DNA from: Chloroflexota bacterium
GTDB taxonomy: Bacteria > Chloroflexota > UBA5177
Direction: 5' to 3'
Assembly (NCBI GenBank): GCA_025966365.1
Contig: JAICWV010000025.1
Coordinates: 1-32,133 of the forward strand
Length of the DNA stretch: 32,133 nt
Both the position numbers and the translations under genes were made by a program. Of this stretch, positions 16,224 through 23,958 are shown piece by piece. The notes under the pieces were generated by a model that was not told the DNA's origin, ran no database searches, and was given only the letters and a program-made list of their open reading frames with translations. Every line of letters begins with the position of its first letter. Position 1 is the first letter of the stretch.

Positions 16224-16884
16224 CGCCCTCGATCCGGTCCTCCGCGTCTATCCCGTCCGGACGCTGACCGAGCGCATCCTCGACGAGATCTTTCCGCCGC
16301 TCTGCGTGGGCTGCCGTCGCATCGGCCGCTGGATTTGTGACCGGTGCTGGATGCAAGTGGCGTGGCTGGGTCAGGGAGAGCCGATCCCGGCACCGGCCGG
16401 TCTGGATGGAGTTGTGGCCGTGGCCGGGTTCGACGGCGTGGCACGCGAGGCGGTACACGCCCTCAAGTTCGGGGAGCGACACGCCATCTCGGGCATGATG
16501 GGCCATCTGATGGCCGGAGCCGTGCCGCCCCACGTAATCCAGGTTGTCGCTCCGGTGCCGCTGCACTCCTCTCGCCGCCGAGATCGCGGCTACGATCAGG
16601 CAGCAATGCTTGCGACACGGGTCGGCCGTTCGCTGGACGTTCCCTGCCGCCGGAATCTGCTGCGCCGTGTCCGCAAGACCAGGCAGCAAACCACTCTGGA
16701 CGGCATTCACCGGCGCGAAAACGTGCGCGGCGCCTTCGCTCCCCGCGAGAGGCTGCAGGGCGAAGCCGTCCTCCTGGTCGACGATGTCCTCACTACCGGC
16801 GCCACCATGGCCGCGGCGGCCGAGGCGGCCCGCGAGGCGGGCGCCGGCCGGGTCATCGCCTGCGTCTTCGCCTGGGCACGATAG
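16216..16884 (+). CDS. comF: ComF family protein (phosphoribosyltransferase-like)
   Basis: ComF proteins are needed for late steps of DNA uptake in naturally competent bacteria; many bacteria keep the gene without proven competence. The 222-aa protein shows an N-terminal zinc ribbon (Cys30, 33, 41, 44), a VVAPVPLHSSRRRDRGYDQA region (110-129) and the PRPP-binding signature LLVDDVLTTGATM (186-198). The ATG at 16216 overlaps the end of the response regulator gene by 8 nt. No other competence gene is in the window. Family assignment is firm; a role in DNA uptake is not shown. Confidence 0.93.
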   Translation: MSSALDPVLRVYPVRTLTERILDEIFPPLCVGCRRIGRWICDRCWMQVAWLGQGEPIPAPAGLDGVVAVAGFDGVAREAVHALKFGERHAISGMMGHLMAGAVPPHVIQVVAPVPLHSSRRRDRGYDQAAMLATRVGRSLDVPCRRNLLRRVRKTRQQTTLDGIHRRENVRGAFAPRERLQGEAVLLVDDVLTTGATMAAAAEAAREAGAGRVIACVFAWAR

Positions 16885-16901
16885 TTATCGTCGCTAAACG
16901 G

Positions 16902-16926
16902 GACATAAATCCTTCGTGATTATGTC
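16902..16926. terminator. Weak hairpin between convergent comF and oxidoreductase genes
   Basis: GACATAA (16902-16908) and TTATGTC (16920-16926) form a 7-bp stem with an 11-nt loop in the 56-nt gap between two convergent genes. On the plus strand it is followed, 10 nt later, by GATTTT. The stem is AT-rich, so it would be a weak terminator at best. Confidence 0.3.
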
Positions 16927-16940
16927 AGCGGATTGATTTT

Positions 16941-17930
16941 CTACGAGGGACCAGGGTACAGAGCGCGCAGTGTGCCGATTCCGAGGACCGGGATCTGGAC
17001 GCCCGCGTCTCGGTACTGGATAATCCGCTCCCGCACCTGATCGGCAGATCCAATCAGCGCCAGAGACTCGGCCACTTCATCCGGGATGAAGCTTGCAGCT
17101 GCGGTTTTGTCGCCCCGGTGGGGGTAGGCACTGTTATGCTGCCGGATGCCTTCGAGAATTGAGGTATCGAAGCCGGCACGCTCCAGGAGCAGCTCTCCCT
17201 GGCGGGGTACGGAGAGCATCCCCGCCAGCCACTCTTTCGCTTTGCGCAACCCCTCGGCGTAGTCCTGGACGATGTATGCCGTCAGCCAGGCGGCAATCGT
17301 GATCTCATTGGGGTCGCGACTCCTCGACTTCGCCCCTCGCTCAATCTCGCCTACAGCCCAACGCACGTAATCGGTTGATGCGCCCACGTTCAGAAGAACG
17401 CCATCCGCCACATGTCCCGCAAGCCCCAGCATCTTCGGTCCCATGGCGGCGTAGACAATGGGGACGCTCTCCTGCACCGGCAGGACTTCCAGCCGGGCGT
17501 CGCTGTAGCTGAACCGGCGCCCGGCATAGGTCACCGTGTCACCGGCCAGCAGCGCCCGAATGATCTCCGTGGCTTCCCGCATTACCGATAGAGATCCCGC
17601 CGCGGGAATACCCATTTGTGTCTCTATCAGGGACGGCGAGCTGGTCCCGAGACCGAGCGATGCCCGTCCGTTGCTTATCTCGTCGAGAGTGGCCACAGCC
17701 ATGGCCAGCGAGGTGGGGTTGCGCGTGTAGGGGTTGACCACACCGGTTGAGATCCGGATGAGCTGCGTCTCCCGCGCCGAGAGCGCCGCCAGCTCAAAGG
17801 CGTCCCGGCAGTTGATGTCCTCGGCGATAAAGGCGATCTCGGCTCCAAGCGCCTCGGCTTCACGCACCGCCTCGACCACGCTGTCCGCACTCCGGCAGTT
17901 GGTCACGCCCAGCCCGAACCGCTCGGTCAT
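16941..17930 (-). CDS. Luciferase-like (F420-dependent type) oxidoreductase
   Basis: The 329-aa protein is a bacterial-luciferase-like TIM barrel close to the F420-dependent methylene-H4MPT-reductase-like group. Supporting segments are FIAEDINCRDAFEL (34-47), ISTGVVNPYTRNPTSLAM (60-77), LDEISNGRASLGLGTSSP (82-99) and PIVYAAMGPKMLGLAGHVADG, which are typical of LLM enzymes that use F420. No F420 biosynthesis gene is in the window, so the cofactor is inferred from the family; FMN use is the alternative. The substrate is unknown. Its ATG overlaps the glycosyltransferase stop by 4 nt, so the two genes form one unit. Confidence 0.85.
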   Translation of the reverse strand: MTERFGLGVTNCRSADSVVEAVREAEALGAEIAFIAEDINCRDAFELAALSARETQLIRISTGVVNPYTRNPTSLAMAVATLDEISNGRASLGLGTSSPSLIETQMGIPAAGSLSVMREATEIIRALLAGDTVTYAGRRFSYSDARLEVLPVQESVPIVYAAMGPKMLGLAGHVADGVLLNVGASTDYVRWAVGEIERGAKSRSRDPNEITIAAWLTAYIVQDYAEGLRKAKEWLAGMLSVPRQGELLLERAGFDTSILEGIRQHNSAYPHRGDKTAAASFIPDEVAESLALIGSADQVRERIIQYRDAGVQIPVLGIGTLRALYPGPS

Positions 17931-19063
17931 GCCGGTGCTCCGGCCGCCATCGCGGCGCGGTACTCAGCGTAGCGGCGAGCGAGCACATCGAACATGCGGC
18001 TCCTGAAGACGGACACATCGAACTCCCTGGCATGCGCACGTATAGCAGCCGGATCGAATCCATCTCCGAGACTCCGGAGCGTGCCGGCAAGCGACTCCGG
18101 ATCCGGGCGATCGAAGAACGCCCCCGTTACGCCATCCCTGACCGTCTCCAGCGCCCCTCCCGCCCGGTAGGCAACCACCGGCCGGCCCGAGGCCATGGCT
18201 TCCAGCGGCGTCAGTCCGTAGTCCTCCTCCCCGGGGAAGATAAATGCCCGGCACCGCGCCATCAGGTCGCGCCGCTCCTCGTCGGAGACACGCCCCAGGA
18301 ACTCAACCGACGGTCCCGCCATTCCGCGTAGCCGCGAGATGTCCGGCCCCACCCCCGCGATCTTGAGCGGCGCTCCAATCCGGTTGCAGGCCTCCACCGC
18401 AAGATCGATCCGCTTGTAAGGCTGAAGCCTTGAGATCACCAGGAAGAAGCCCTCGGAATGGTCGGCGGGGGAGAAGTCGGAGACATTGATCGGCGAGTGA
18501 ACCACGTCACTCTCGCGTCGATAGAACTTGGCGATGCGGCGTGACGCATTGCGCGACCCGGCGACGAAATAGTCCACGCGTTGCGCTGCCACGAAGTCCC
18601 AGGTCCGCAGGGGCGTGATGAGCCAGGGCAAAAGCGCCCGGGCCGGGCGCGGCAGCCGGTCGTACGCCAGGTAATCGTGGTACATCCAGACGAACCTGGT
18701 GGGTGTATTGCAGTAACAGACATGGCAGGTGGATGGTGGGGTGATCACCGCCTTGGCGAAGGAGGTCGTGCTGCTCAACACCAGGTCGTAGTCATTCAAG
18801 TTGAAGGACTCGAAGGCGGTGGGATAGAGCGGGATGAGCGCCCTGGCGACGGCAAGACTGGGAGAGATGTGTTGCATGAAGCTGGTACGAATATCCCGCC
18901 GCTTCCACGATTCCGGCATGCGCTCGCTGTCGTAGACGGAGGTGTAGATGGGCGCATCCGGGAACATGTCGGCAAACACCTCGACCACATTTTCCGCCCC
19001 GCCGTGCTGATTCAGATAGTCATGCACGATGGCCACACGGAGTCCGCGCAGGACTTCCGGCAT
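17927..19063 (-). CDS. GT4-family glycosyltransferase
   Basis: The 378-aa protein is a GT-B fold transferase. It starts with RVAIVHDYLNQHGGAE, an acceptor-side glycine-rich loop, and ends with the family-4 donor region: ISRLQPYKRIDLAVEA, EFLGRVSDEE and the EX7E motif in PGEEDYGLTPLEAMASG. FVWMYHDYL in the middle is frequent in mannosyltransferase-like members. The sugar and acceptor cannot be told. Of several in-frame starts I chose the ATG at 19063, which has GAGGGG 6 nt upstream; ATG codons at 19084 and 19081 have no such site. It probably acts at the inner face of the membrane on a cell-surface glycan. Confidence 0.9.
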   Translation of the reverse strand: MPEVLRGLRVAIVHDYLNQHGGAENVVEVFADMFPDAPIYTSVYDSERMPESWKRRDIRTSFMQHISPSLAVARALIPLYPTAFESFNLNDYDLVLSSTTSFAKAVITPPSTCHVCYCNTPTRFVWMYHDYLAYDRLPRPARALLPWLITPLRTWDFVAAQRVDYFVAGSRNASRRIAKFYRRESDVVHSPINVSDFSPADHSEGFFLVISRLQPYKRIDLAVEACNRIGAPLKIAGVGPDISRLRGMAGPSVEFLGRVSDEERRDLMARCRAFIFPGEEDYGLTPLEAMASGRPVVAYRAGGALETVRDGVTGAFFDRPDPESLAGTLRSLGDGFDPAAIRAHAREFDVSVFRSRMFDVLARRYAEYRAAMAAGAPA

Positions 19064-19231
19064 TGCCACCCCCTCAGCCATCATGCTTCGCCGCCGGAGC
19101 GCACCCGTGCCGCAGAAACCGGTAGCCGAGGGCTGTAGCCCGCAGTCTTTCCTGCCGCGTCCCGTGTCCCTGTTTGACGCTCATCGTTACCCGATGCCTC
19201 CGCAGGTAGCCTACACGACACGAGGTCCGAA

Positions 19232-19262
19232 CATGGAAAGGGGCCGGACAATGCCCGGCCCC
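19232..19262 (-). terminator. Terminator of the secD-secF operon
   Basis: GGGGCCGG and CCGGCCCC (19255-19262 and 19240-19247) form a perfect 8-bp GC stem with a 7-nt loop, 16 nt after the secF stop on the minus strand. A short TTT run (TTTCC) follows. The stem is strong and the T-tract is weak. It lies in the gene-free stretch 19064-19278, which otherwise shows nothing I can name. Confidence 0.7.
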
Positions 19263-19278
19263 ACAACCCGTCTCTTGC

Positions 19279-20220
19279 TCAGGCTGCTCGGGCCGGCTCG
19301 GTGCGGCCGCGTCGGAAGAATCGGGCCAGCTCGTTGTTGTGCCACACGACCAGGATCTGGCTGGCATTGAAGATGGAGCTGTAGGTACCGCTGATGATGC
19401 CAATCAGCATCGCCAGGACAAAGAACCGGATCGACTGGCCGGTGAATAGGAAAACCGCCAGCAGCGTCAGCACCACCGTGAAGGAGGTGTTAATCGATCG
19501 CACGAAGGACTGCAGGATACTGTGGTTCACGATCACGTCAAAGGGGTCTCCGGTGCGCCGCGCCAGGTTCTCGCGAATCCGGTCGAAGATGACGATGGTG
19601 TCGTGGACGGAGAAACCGATGATGGTGAGCATGGCCGTCATAAACGGAGCATCCACCTCGACGTTCAGGAGCCAGCCCAGGATCGAGAAGATCCCGAGAA
19701 CGATCAGGACATCGTGCAACATGGCGATGATGGCGGCCGTTCCGAACCGGAAGGGGTGAGGCGCATTGCGAAAAGCAAAGCTGATGTAGAGAAGAATGGC
19801 GACCGCCGCTGCGATCACCGCGATGATCGCGTGCTCGGTCAGGGTCGAGGCAATGGTGCCGCTCACCGAGTTCACGGTGATAACCCCTTCCGATCCCGGC
19901 CATTGCTTCTTGACGTCGCTCTTCAGCACATTCAGCTGCTTATTTGTCAGCTCTTTGGTGCGGACAATGTACTGACACTTGCTGGGACAGGTGGTGCCCA
20001 GTACCGGCTGGATGAAGTCAACGCTCTTACCGAGCTTGCTGTAGACGCCGATGATGGAGCTGTTGGCGTTCTTTTGCGGAATCTGGAGCGTGATCTCGGT
20101 TCCGCCGGTGAAGTCCGTTCCCAGCTTGAGCTGATTGACGATCAGCGAGATCGTCCCCGGAATGATGATGATCAGCGAAAGAAGGAAGTAGTAGTACCGC
20201 TTCCCAACGACGTTAAGCAA
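19279..20220 (-). CDS. secF: Protein translocase subunit SecF
   Basis: SecF works with SecD to pull exported proteins through SecYEG using the ion gradient. The 313-aa protein has one N-terminal helix (about 9-30), the TDFTGG motif (35-40), an exported domain, and five more helices with the FSVHDTIVIFDRIRE motif after TM4. I start it at the TTG at 20220: AGGAGG lies 5 nt upstream and the secD stop overlaps by 8 nt. The open frame to 20313 is a shadow of secD. The exported domain contains Cys78 and Cys82 (TTCPSKCQ). Confidence 0.93.
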   Translation of the reverse strand: MLNVVGKRYYYFLLSLIIIIPGTISLIVNQLKLGTDFTGGTEITLQIPQKNANSSIIGVYSKLGKSVDFIQPVLGTTCPSKCQYIVRTKELTNKQLNVLKSDVKKQWPGSEGVITVNSVSGTIASTLTEHAIIAVIAAAVAILLYISFAFRNAPHPFRFGTAAIIAMLHDVLIVLGIFSILGWLLNVEVDAPFMTAMLTIIGFSVHDTIVIFDRIRENLARRTGDPFDVIVNHSILQSFVRSINTSFTVVLTLLAVFLFTGQSIRFFVLAMLIGIISGTYSSIFNASQILVVWHNNELARFFRRGRTEPARAA

Positions 20221-21589
20221 CGCGACCTCCTGCCAACTGCTCGACGCCATAGAGCGTCCGATTGCGTGTGAATCCCGATTGAACCACGATCCGCAGCAGT
20301 GTCTTGGAGACAAAGTAGGCCGTGATGAAGCTCAGCGCCACGCCGATACCGAGCGTCGTCGCGAAACCAGTGATGACGGTGGCGGCGAAGGTGTGACCGA
20401 ACCAGAACAGAATGATGGTGGTGATGATGGTCGAAACGTTCGAATCGCGAATGGCGGGGAAGGCGCGCGAGAACCCGGCCTCGACCGCCGCGCCGAGCGT
20501 TTTGCCCGCTCGCAATTCTTCTTTCATCCGCTCGAAGATCAGGACGTTGGCGTCAACGGCCATGCCGATGGAGATGATGAACCCGGCGATGCCTGGCAGC
20601 GTCATGGTGACACCGAGCAGCTTGAAGATCGCCAGCACCGCCACCGTGTACATCAAGAGGGCAATATCGGCCAGCAGACCCGGCAGCCGGTAGTAGAGAA
20701 GCATGAACAGCGCGACGATGATCACGCTGATGACCGCCGCTTTGACCGCGGCAGTGACATAGATGGGGCCGAGGCTGGCAGCCACCGAGCTCAACGAGTC
20801 CACATGCATCGAGATGGGCAGGGCGCCGTAGTTCAGATAGGTCGCGATCTGCTGCGCCTCAGTGGAGCTCGTGAGCCCGTTGATCACGGTCTGACCCTGA
20901 CAGATAGCGCCCTGGATGGTGGGATCGCTGACGACTTTCCCATCCAGGACGATCGCCGAGTTCTTGCCGACGTTATTGGTGGTGTACTTGCACCAGCGGT
21001 CGGAGCCCGACCCGTTCATGCTGTAGGTAACAGTCGGACCAGTGGTGTCGAAGCCAACCTGGGCGCTGCCCTGGCTGATATCCGAACCGGGCACGACGAC
21101 CTGAAGGACAGGAATCTTGGCGTTGGGGTTCCCTGCCCCCACCTTGGCGCCCTTGGCTCCGCACTTGGGCAGATCGGGCGGACACACCAGCTTCACCGTT
21201 GCCCCGGTTCCCAGTTGGGCGCTTCCGCTGTCGGCTAGAGCCAGGTATCCGGTCTTTCCGATGGCGGCGACCGCTTGCTGCTGGTCCTTGACGCCCGGCA
21301 TCTCGACGGCGATCGAGTCCTTGCCCACCACACTGACCTGTGGCGCTACCACACCCAATCCCTGCGAGACGCGGTTTTCGATCACGTTCCGGGCTGTACT
21401 CATGCCTTCCGCGGTGACATTCTGCCCGTGATCCGCCTTGAGGAGCACGCGGACTCCTCCGGCGAGGTCGATTCCCTTATTGATCTGCGCGGTGTGTCCG
21501 AAGACGTCCGTGGTGGACGGCAGCACGACGTACACGGCACAGAGAAAGACAACGATGATGGCGGCGAATGTCCACCCTACATGACGCAT
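20213..21589 (-). CDS. secD: Protein translocase subunit SecD
   Basis: SecD pairs with SecF in late-stage protein export. The 458-aa protein has an N-terminal helix (5-23), the GIDLAGGVRV motif (39-48), a large exported domain and five C-terminal helices with GIAGFIISIGMAVDANVLIF (333-352), which contains the conserved Asp346. The exported domain holds four cysteines (136, 143, 200, 230). The ATG at 21589 has GGAGAT 4-6 nt upstream. A promoter and a hairpin-forming leader precede it. Overlap with secF suggests translational coupling. Confidence 0.95.
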   Translation of the reverse strand: MRHVGWTFAAIIVVFLCAVYVVLPSTTDVFGHTAQINKGIDLAGGVRVLLKADHGQNVTAEGMSTARNVIENRVSQGLGVVAPQVSVVGKDSIAVEMPGVKDQQQAVAAIGKTGYLALADSGSAQLGTGATVKLVCPPDLPKCGAKGAKVGAGNPNAKIPVLQVVVPGSDISQGSAQVGFDTTGPTVTYSMNGSGSDRWCKYTTNNVGKNSAIVLDGKVVSDPTIQGAICQGQTVINGLTSSTEAQQIATYLNYGALPISMHVDSLSSVAASLGPIYVTAAVKAAVISVIIVALFMLLYYRLPGLLADIALLMYTVAVLAIFKLLGVTMTLPGIAGFIISIGMAVDANVLIFERMKEELRAGKTLGAAVEAGFSRAFPAIRDSNVSTIITTIILFWFGHTFAATVITGFATTLGIGVALSFITAYFVSKTLLRIVVQSGFTRNRTLYGVEQLAGGRVA

Positions 21590-21617
21590 TCAGATCTCCG
21601 GTCCCAATAAAGTGAAA

Positions 21618-21639
21618 GGCCCCTTCCGGGGTGCCGGAA
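21618..21639 (-). promoter_or_regulatory. Two mutually exclusive hairpins in the secD leader
   Basis: Read on the minus strand, TTCCGG-CACC-CCGGAA (21639-21624) can fold into one hairpin. CCCC-GGAA-GGGG (21631-21620), flanked by GG and CC, can fold into another, and the two share the CCGGAA segment. The second is followed by CCTTTCACTTTATT, a terminator-like tail. Both lie downstream of the secD promoter. It may be an attenuator, or simply the terminator of the dnaB operon upstream. Confidence 0.45.
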
Positions 21640-21651
21640 TTTGGGCAATGC

Positions 21652-21681
21652 ATTGTAGTGCCGCTTACGGAGGGCAGTCAA
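21652..21681 (-). promoter_or_regulatory. secD promoter, sigma70-like
   Basis: TTGACT (21681-21676) and TACAAT (21657-21652) each match consensus at five of six positions with an 18-nt spacer. The -35 box includes the TGA stop of the metallophosphoesterase gene. The predicted start near 21645 leaves a leader of about 55 nt. Confidence 0.7.
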
Positions 21682-22484
21682 CGCGACAGCGTGAGAAAAG
21701 TGACCTCCGGGTTGGCGCGGAAGCGCATGGGCAATCCGACGCACCCAAGACCCCGGTTCACATACACCGCCGAGCCGTTGACGTGATACATGCCATCCAC
21801 GAACTTGCTGCCGCACATCGACTGAACTGTCTGCTTCTCCAGGCCGGGGAAGGCGATCTGGCCGCCGTGCGTGTGGCCCGTCAGAATGAGGTCAGCAATC
21901 CCGGCCGGAAGGCGCTCTGCGCAATCGGGGACATGCATCAGTACGACGCGCGGCCGCCCCGATTCGCCCAGCTTGGCCACGGCCGCACCCCATCCCGGCG
22001 CTTCGGTCTCGAGTCCCGCCAGCGTCACGCAAATTTCACCTGCGTGGACGCAAACTAATTCGTTTTCCAGAACCCGGATACCGGCCTCCTGGAGCTCGCG
22101 TTTCAGCCGCGTCACGATTTCCTCGCCCGCGCTATAGTCGTGATTGCCCAGCACCGCGAAGTTGCGATTCTCGCCGGAAATCGTGAGGAGGCTCGTGATG
22201 GAGCGGACCCGGCCGAGCGGTGGCTCGCGATCCAGAAAGTCGCCGGTGTTTACGACGATGTCGGGGTTCTGGTGGCGGATGACATCGGAGGCTTCTTGCA
22301 GATGCTGTGGGCCCCAGTCGCCATCACCCACGTGAATGTCGGATACCTGTGCCATGGTGAAGCCGTCCAGGGCCTCGGGGAGATCGCGAACGGGCACAGT
22401 CACATGATTGACTTCGAGGCTGGGCACGGGAAAACGCTGGGCGACCCCGGCGAAGATAGGGCGGACGGCGTCAAAGACGGGCAC
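21678..22484 (-). CDS. Membrane-associated-type metallophosphoesterase (YkuE-like)
   Basis: The 268-aa protein is a calcineurin-like phosphoesterase. All five metal motifs are present: SDIHVGD (48-54), NTGDFLD (79-85), LGNHDYS (112-118), LMHVPD (182-187) and TGHTHGGQI (202-210). Family members near YkuE and UDP-2,3-diacylglucosamine hydrolase act on lipid or nucleotide phosphoesters; the substrate here is unknown. The GTG at 22484 is the only usable start after the preceding gene, 30 nt downstream of its stop, with only a poor ribosome binding site. No signal peptide or membrane helix is obvious. It is the last gene of the helicase operon. Confidence 0.88.
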   Translation of the reverse strand: MPVFDAVRPIFAGVAQRFPVPSLEVNHVTVPVRDLPEALDGFTMAQVSDIHVGDGDWGPQHLQEASDVIRHQNPDIVVNTGDFLDREPPLGRVRSITSLLTISGENRNFAVLGNHDYSAGEEIVTRLKRELQEAGIRVLENELVCVHAGEICVTLAGLETEAPGWGAAVAKLGESGRPRVVLMHVPDCAERLPAGIADLILTGHTHGGQIAFPGLEKQTVQSMCGSKFVDGMYHVNGSAVYVNRGLGCVGLPMRFRANPEVTFLTLSR

Positions 22485-22514
22485 GCGGGTTCCGATGCAC
22501 GAAGCGGGCCGCCA

Positions 22515-23348
22515 CTACAGCCGATCGTCCTCGCGCAGGCGCCTCGACGGCTTGCGTGGCGCGGGCGCGTTCTGACGGGGCTGGTGCGAGATGCCGAGTC
22601 GCGTGTCCACTCCCCGGATCTCGCAGAGAGTTGAGAGATGGCCGTCGCCGATTCGGGAGCGAAGGCGGGGCTCGATCTCATCGGGGCTGAGGTTGGTGGT
22701 GATGACAGTCGACAGCGCCGAGTTGTAGCGATGGTTCAGGATCTGATAGAGCTTTTCCTGCGCCCAGGCGGTGGACGTCTGCGTGCCCAGGTCGTCCAGG
22801 ATAAGCAGCGGCGTATTGCGCACCGTCTCGAACAGCTCGTCGTAGGTCACGTCGCTGGTGGGGCTGAACGTCGACCTCAGATGGTCCAGGAGATCCGGAA
22901 CCACGATGAACACGGCGGGCTCGCCTGAGGAGACCCGATAGTTGGCCACCGCCGCCGCCAGATGCGTCTTGCCGGTCCCGAAAGTTCCCCACAGAATCAG
23001 CCATCCCTGGGGGTTTTCGGCGTAGGTGCGCGCAACTTTCCAGGCCGCGTCGGGGCTCCGCGCTGGCGGCGTCCCCTCTTTGACCTTGCGGATGAAGCTC
23101 TCAAAGGTGAGCCGCTGGAGCGGCCCCAGATTGCTTTTCTCCATCAGACGCTCGATCCGCTTCCGCTCCAGATCGCGCCGCGTGCACTCGCAGGCGATGA
23201 TCTGACCGAAGCGTGGGTCATCGGGCGTCACGTCGTAGCGCAGGTAGCCGGCCCCACCACATATTCCGCAGGTCTCGCCATCCGGCTCAGGCAGATCCTC
23301 GCGCCGGACCACCTGTGCCCGGCGAAGCACATCATTCAGAGATTCCAT
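22515..23348 (-). CDS. DnaI/DnaC-like AAA+ helicase loader
   Basis: The 277-aa protein has an N-terminal zinc-binding set of cysteines (27, 30, 53, 55) and an AAA+ ATPase domain with Walker A GTFGTGKT (121-128), Walker B LLILDD (181-186), sensor ITTN (216-219) and an arginine-rich RLRSRIGDG (228-236). Proteins of this design load the replicative helicase DnaB onto DNA; the nearby dnaB supports this strongly. The related IstB transposition proteins are excluded by context, since no IstA gene is present. The ATG at 23348 has GGGAGGT 4 nt upstream; the frame open to 23474 belongs to the dnaD-like gene, which it overlaps by 17 nt. Confidence 0.9.
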   Translation of the reverse strand: MESLNDVLRRAQVVRREDLPEPDGETCGICGGAGYLRYDVTPDDPRFGQIIACECTRRDLERKRIERLMEKSNLGPLQRLTFESFIRKVKEGTPPARSPDAAWKVARTYAENPQGWLILWGTFGTGKTHLAAAVANYRVSSGEPAVFIVVPDLLDHLRSTFSPTSDVTYDELFETVRNTPLLILDDLGTQTSTAWAQEKLYQILNHRYNSALSTVITTNLSPDEIEPRLRSRIGDGHLSTLCEIRGVDTRLGISHQPRQNAPAPRKPSRRLREDDRL

Positions 23349-23958
23349 CCGGACCTCCCGTTTCTTCCCAGCGCGCCAGGATGGCCTCGATATAGCGCCA
23401 ATTGCGCCTATTGTAGTGAACAGCCTCATCGAGCGCCCGCGCGATCCACAGACGAGGGTACGATCGCTCCGCATCGCGCAGCCGCTCGGCCATGAGCGGG
23501 GTCAATGGGCCGATGGCGTGTTCGTACAGCCCGAAGATGTTGGGCCGGAATACCGTCACCTCCGACTCATCCTCGACATCCAGAGAGGCGGCTGCGGCAT
23601 CGTCTCCCCGCATCAGCAGCTTGACCGACGTCTCGTTTTCTTCCGTTCCCAACATGAAAACCACGTCGGCCCGGCCGGCTTTGCGTCGAACCAAGCGCAG
23701 GAGCGTGCCGTCGGCTACTGCCCGATCCAGTCCGGCTTTAAGGCGCTCCTCGGCAGGTTCGGGGCTACCGGGACCGGCAATGTCCCGCAGGATATCGGGA
23801 GCCAGCAGCGCGGTCATGGGCACCGCCGGAGCACTATCCCGTGCAGCGACGTACGCCACGTATAACACCGCTTTGAGCTGCGCCAGGTCGCGAATCCGCG
23901 GCAGAAGCGCGCGGAAAAGCTCCTCGTCGATGAGCACGGCCTCACGAGCGGTCGTCAT
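23332..23958 (-). CDS. dnaD: DnaD-like primosome protein
   Basis: The 208-aa protein has an N-terminal region that could be a winged helix (about 10-105) and a C-terminal DnaD/DnaB2 domain (about 140-200): LYEHAIGPLTPLM, a helix with YPRLWIARALDEAV and the signature YIEAILARW (189-197). In Bacillus such proteins bring the helicase loader to DNA at the origin and at restart sites. The ATG at 23958 has TGGAGA 4-5 nt upstream and lies inside the end of dnaB, overlapping by 17 nt. The loader gene follows with another 17-nt overlap. The family is well supported by the signature and the neighbourhood. Confidence 0.86.
   Translation of the reverse strand: MTTAREAVLIDEELFRALLPRIRDLAQLKAVLYVAYVAARDSAPAVPMTALLAPDILRDIAGPGSPEPAEERLKAGLDRAVADGTLLRLVRRKAGRADVVFMLGTEENETSVKLLMRGDDAAAASLDVEDESEVTVFRPNIFGLYEHAIGPLTPLMAERLRDAERSYPRLWIARALDEAVHYNRRNWRYIEAILARWEETGGPDGISE

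Noticed and set aside
22515-23348. IstB-type transposition protein of an IS21 element
   Set aside because: No IstA transposase or terminal repeats; zinc cysteines and the dnaB-dnaD context point to a helicase loader.
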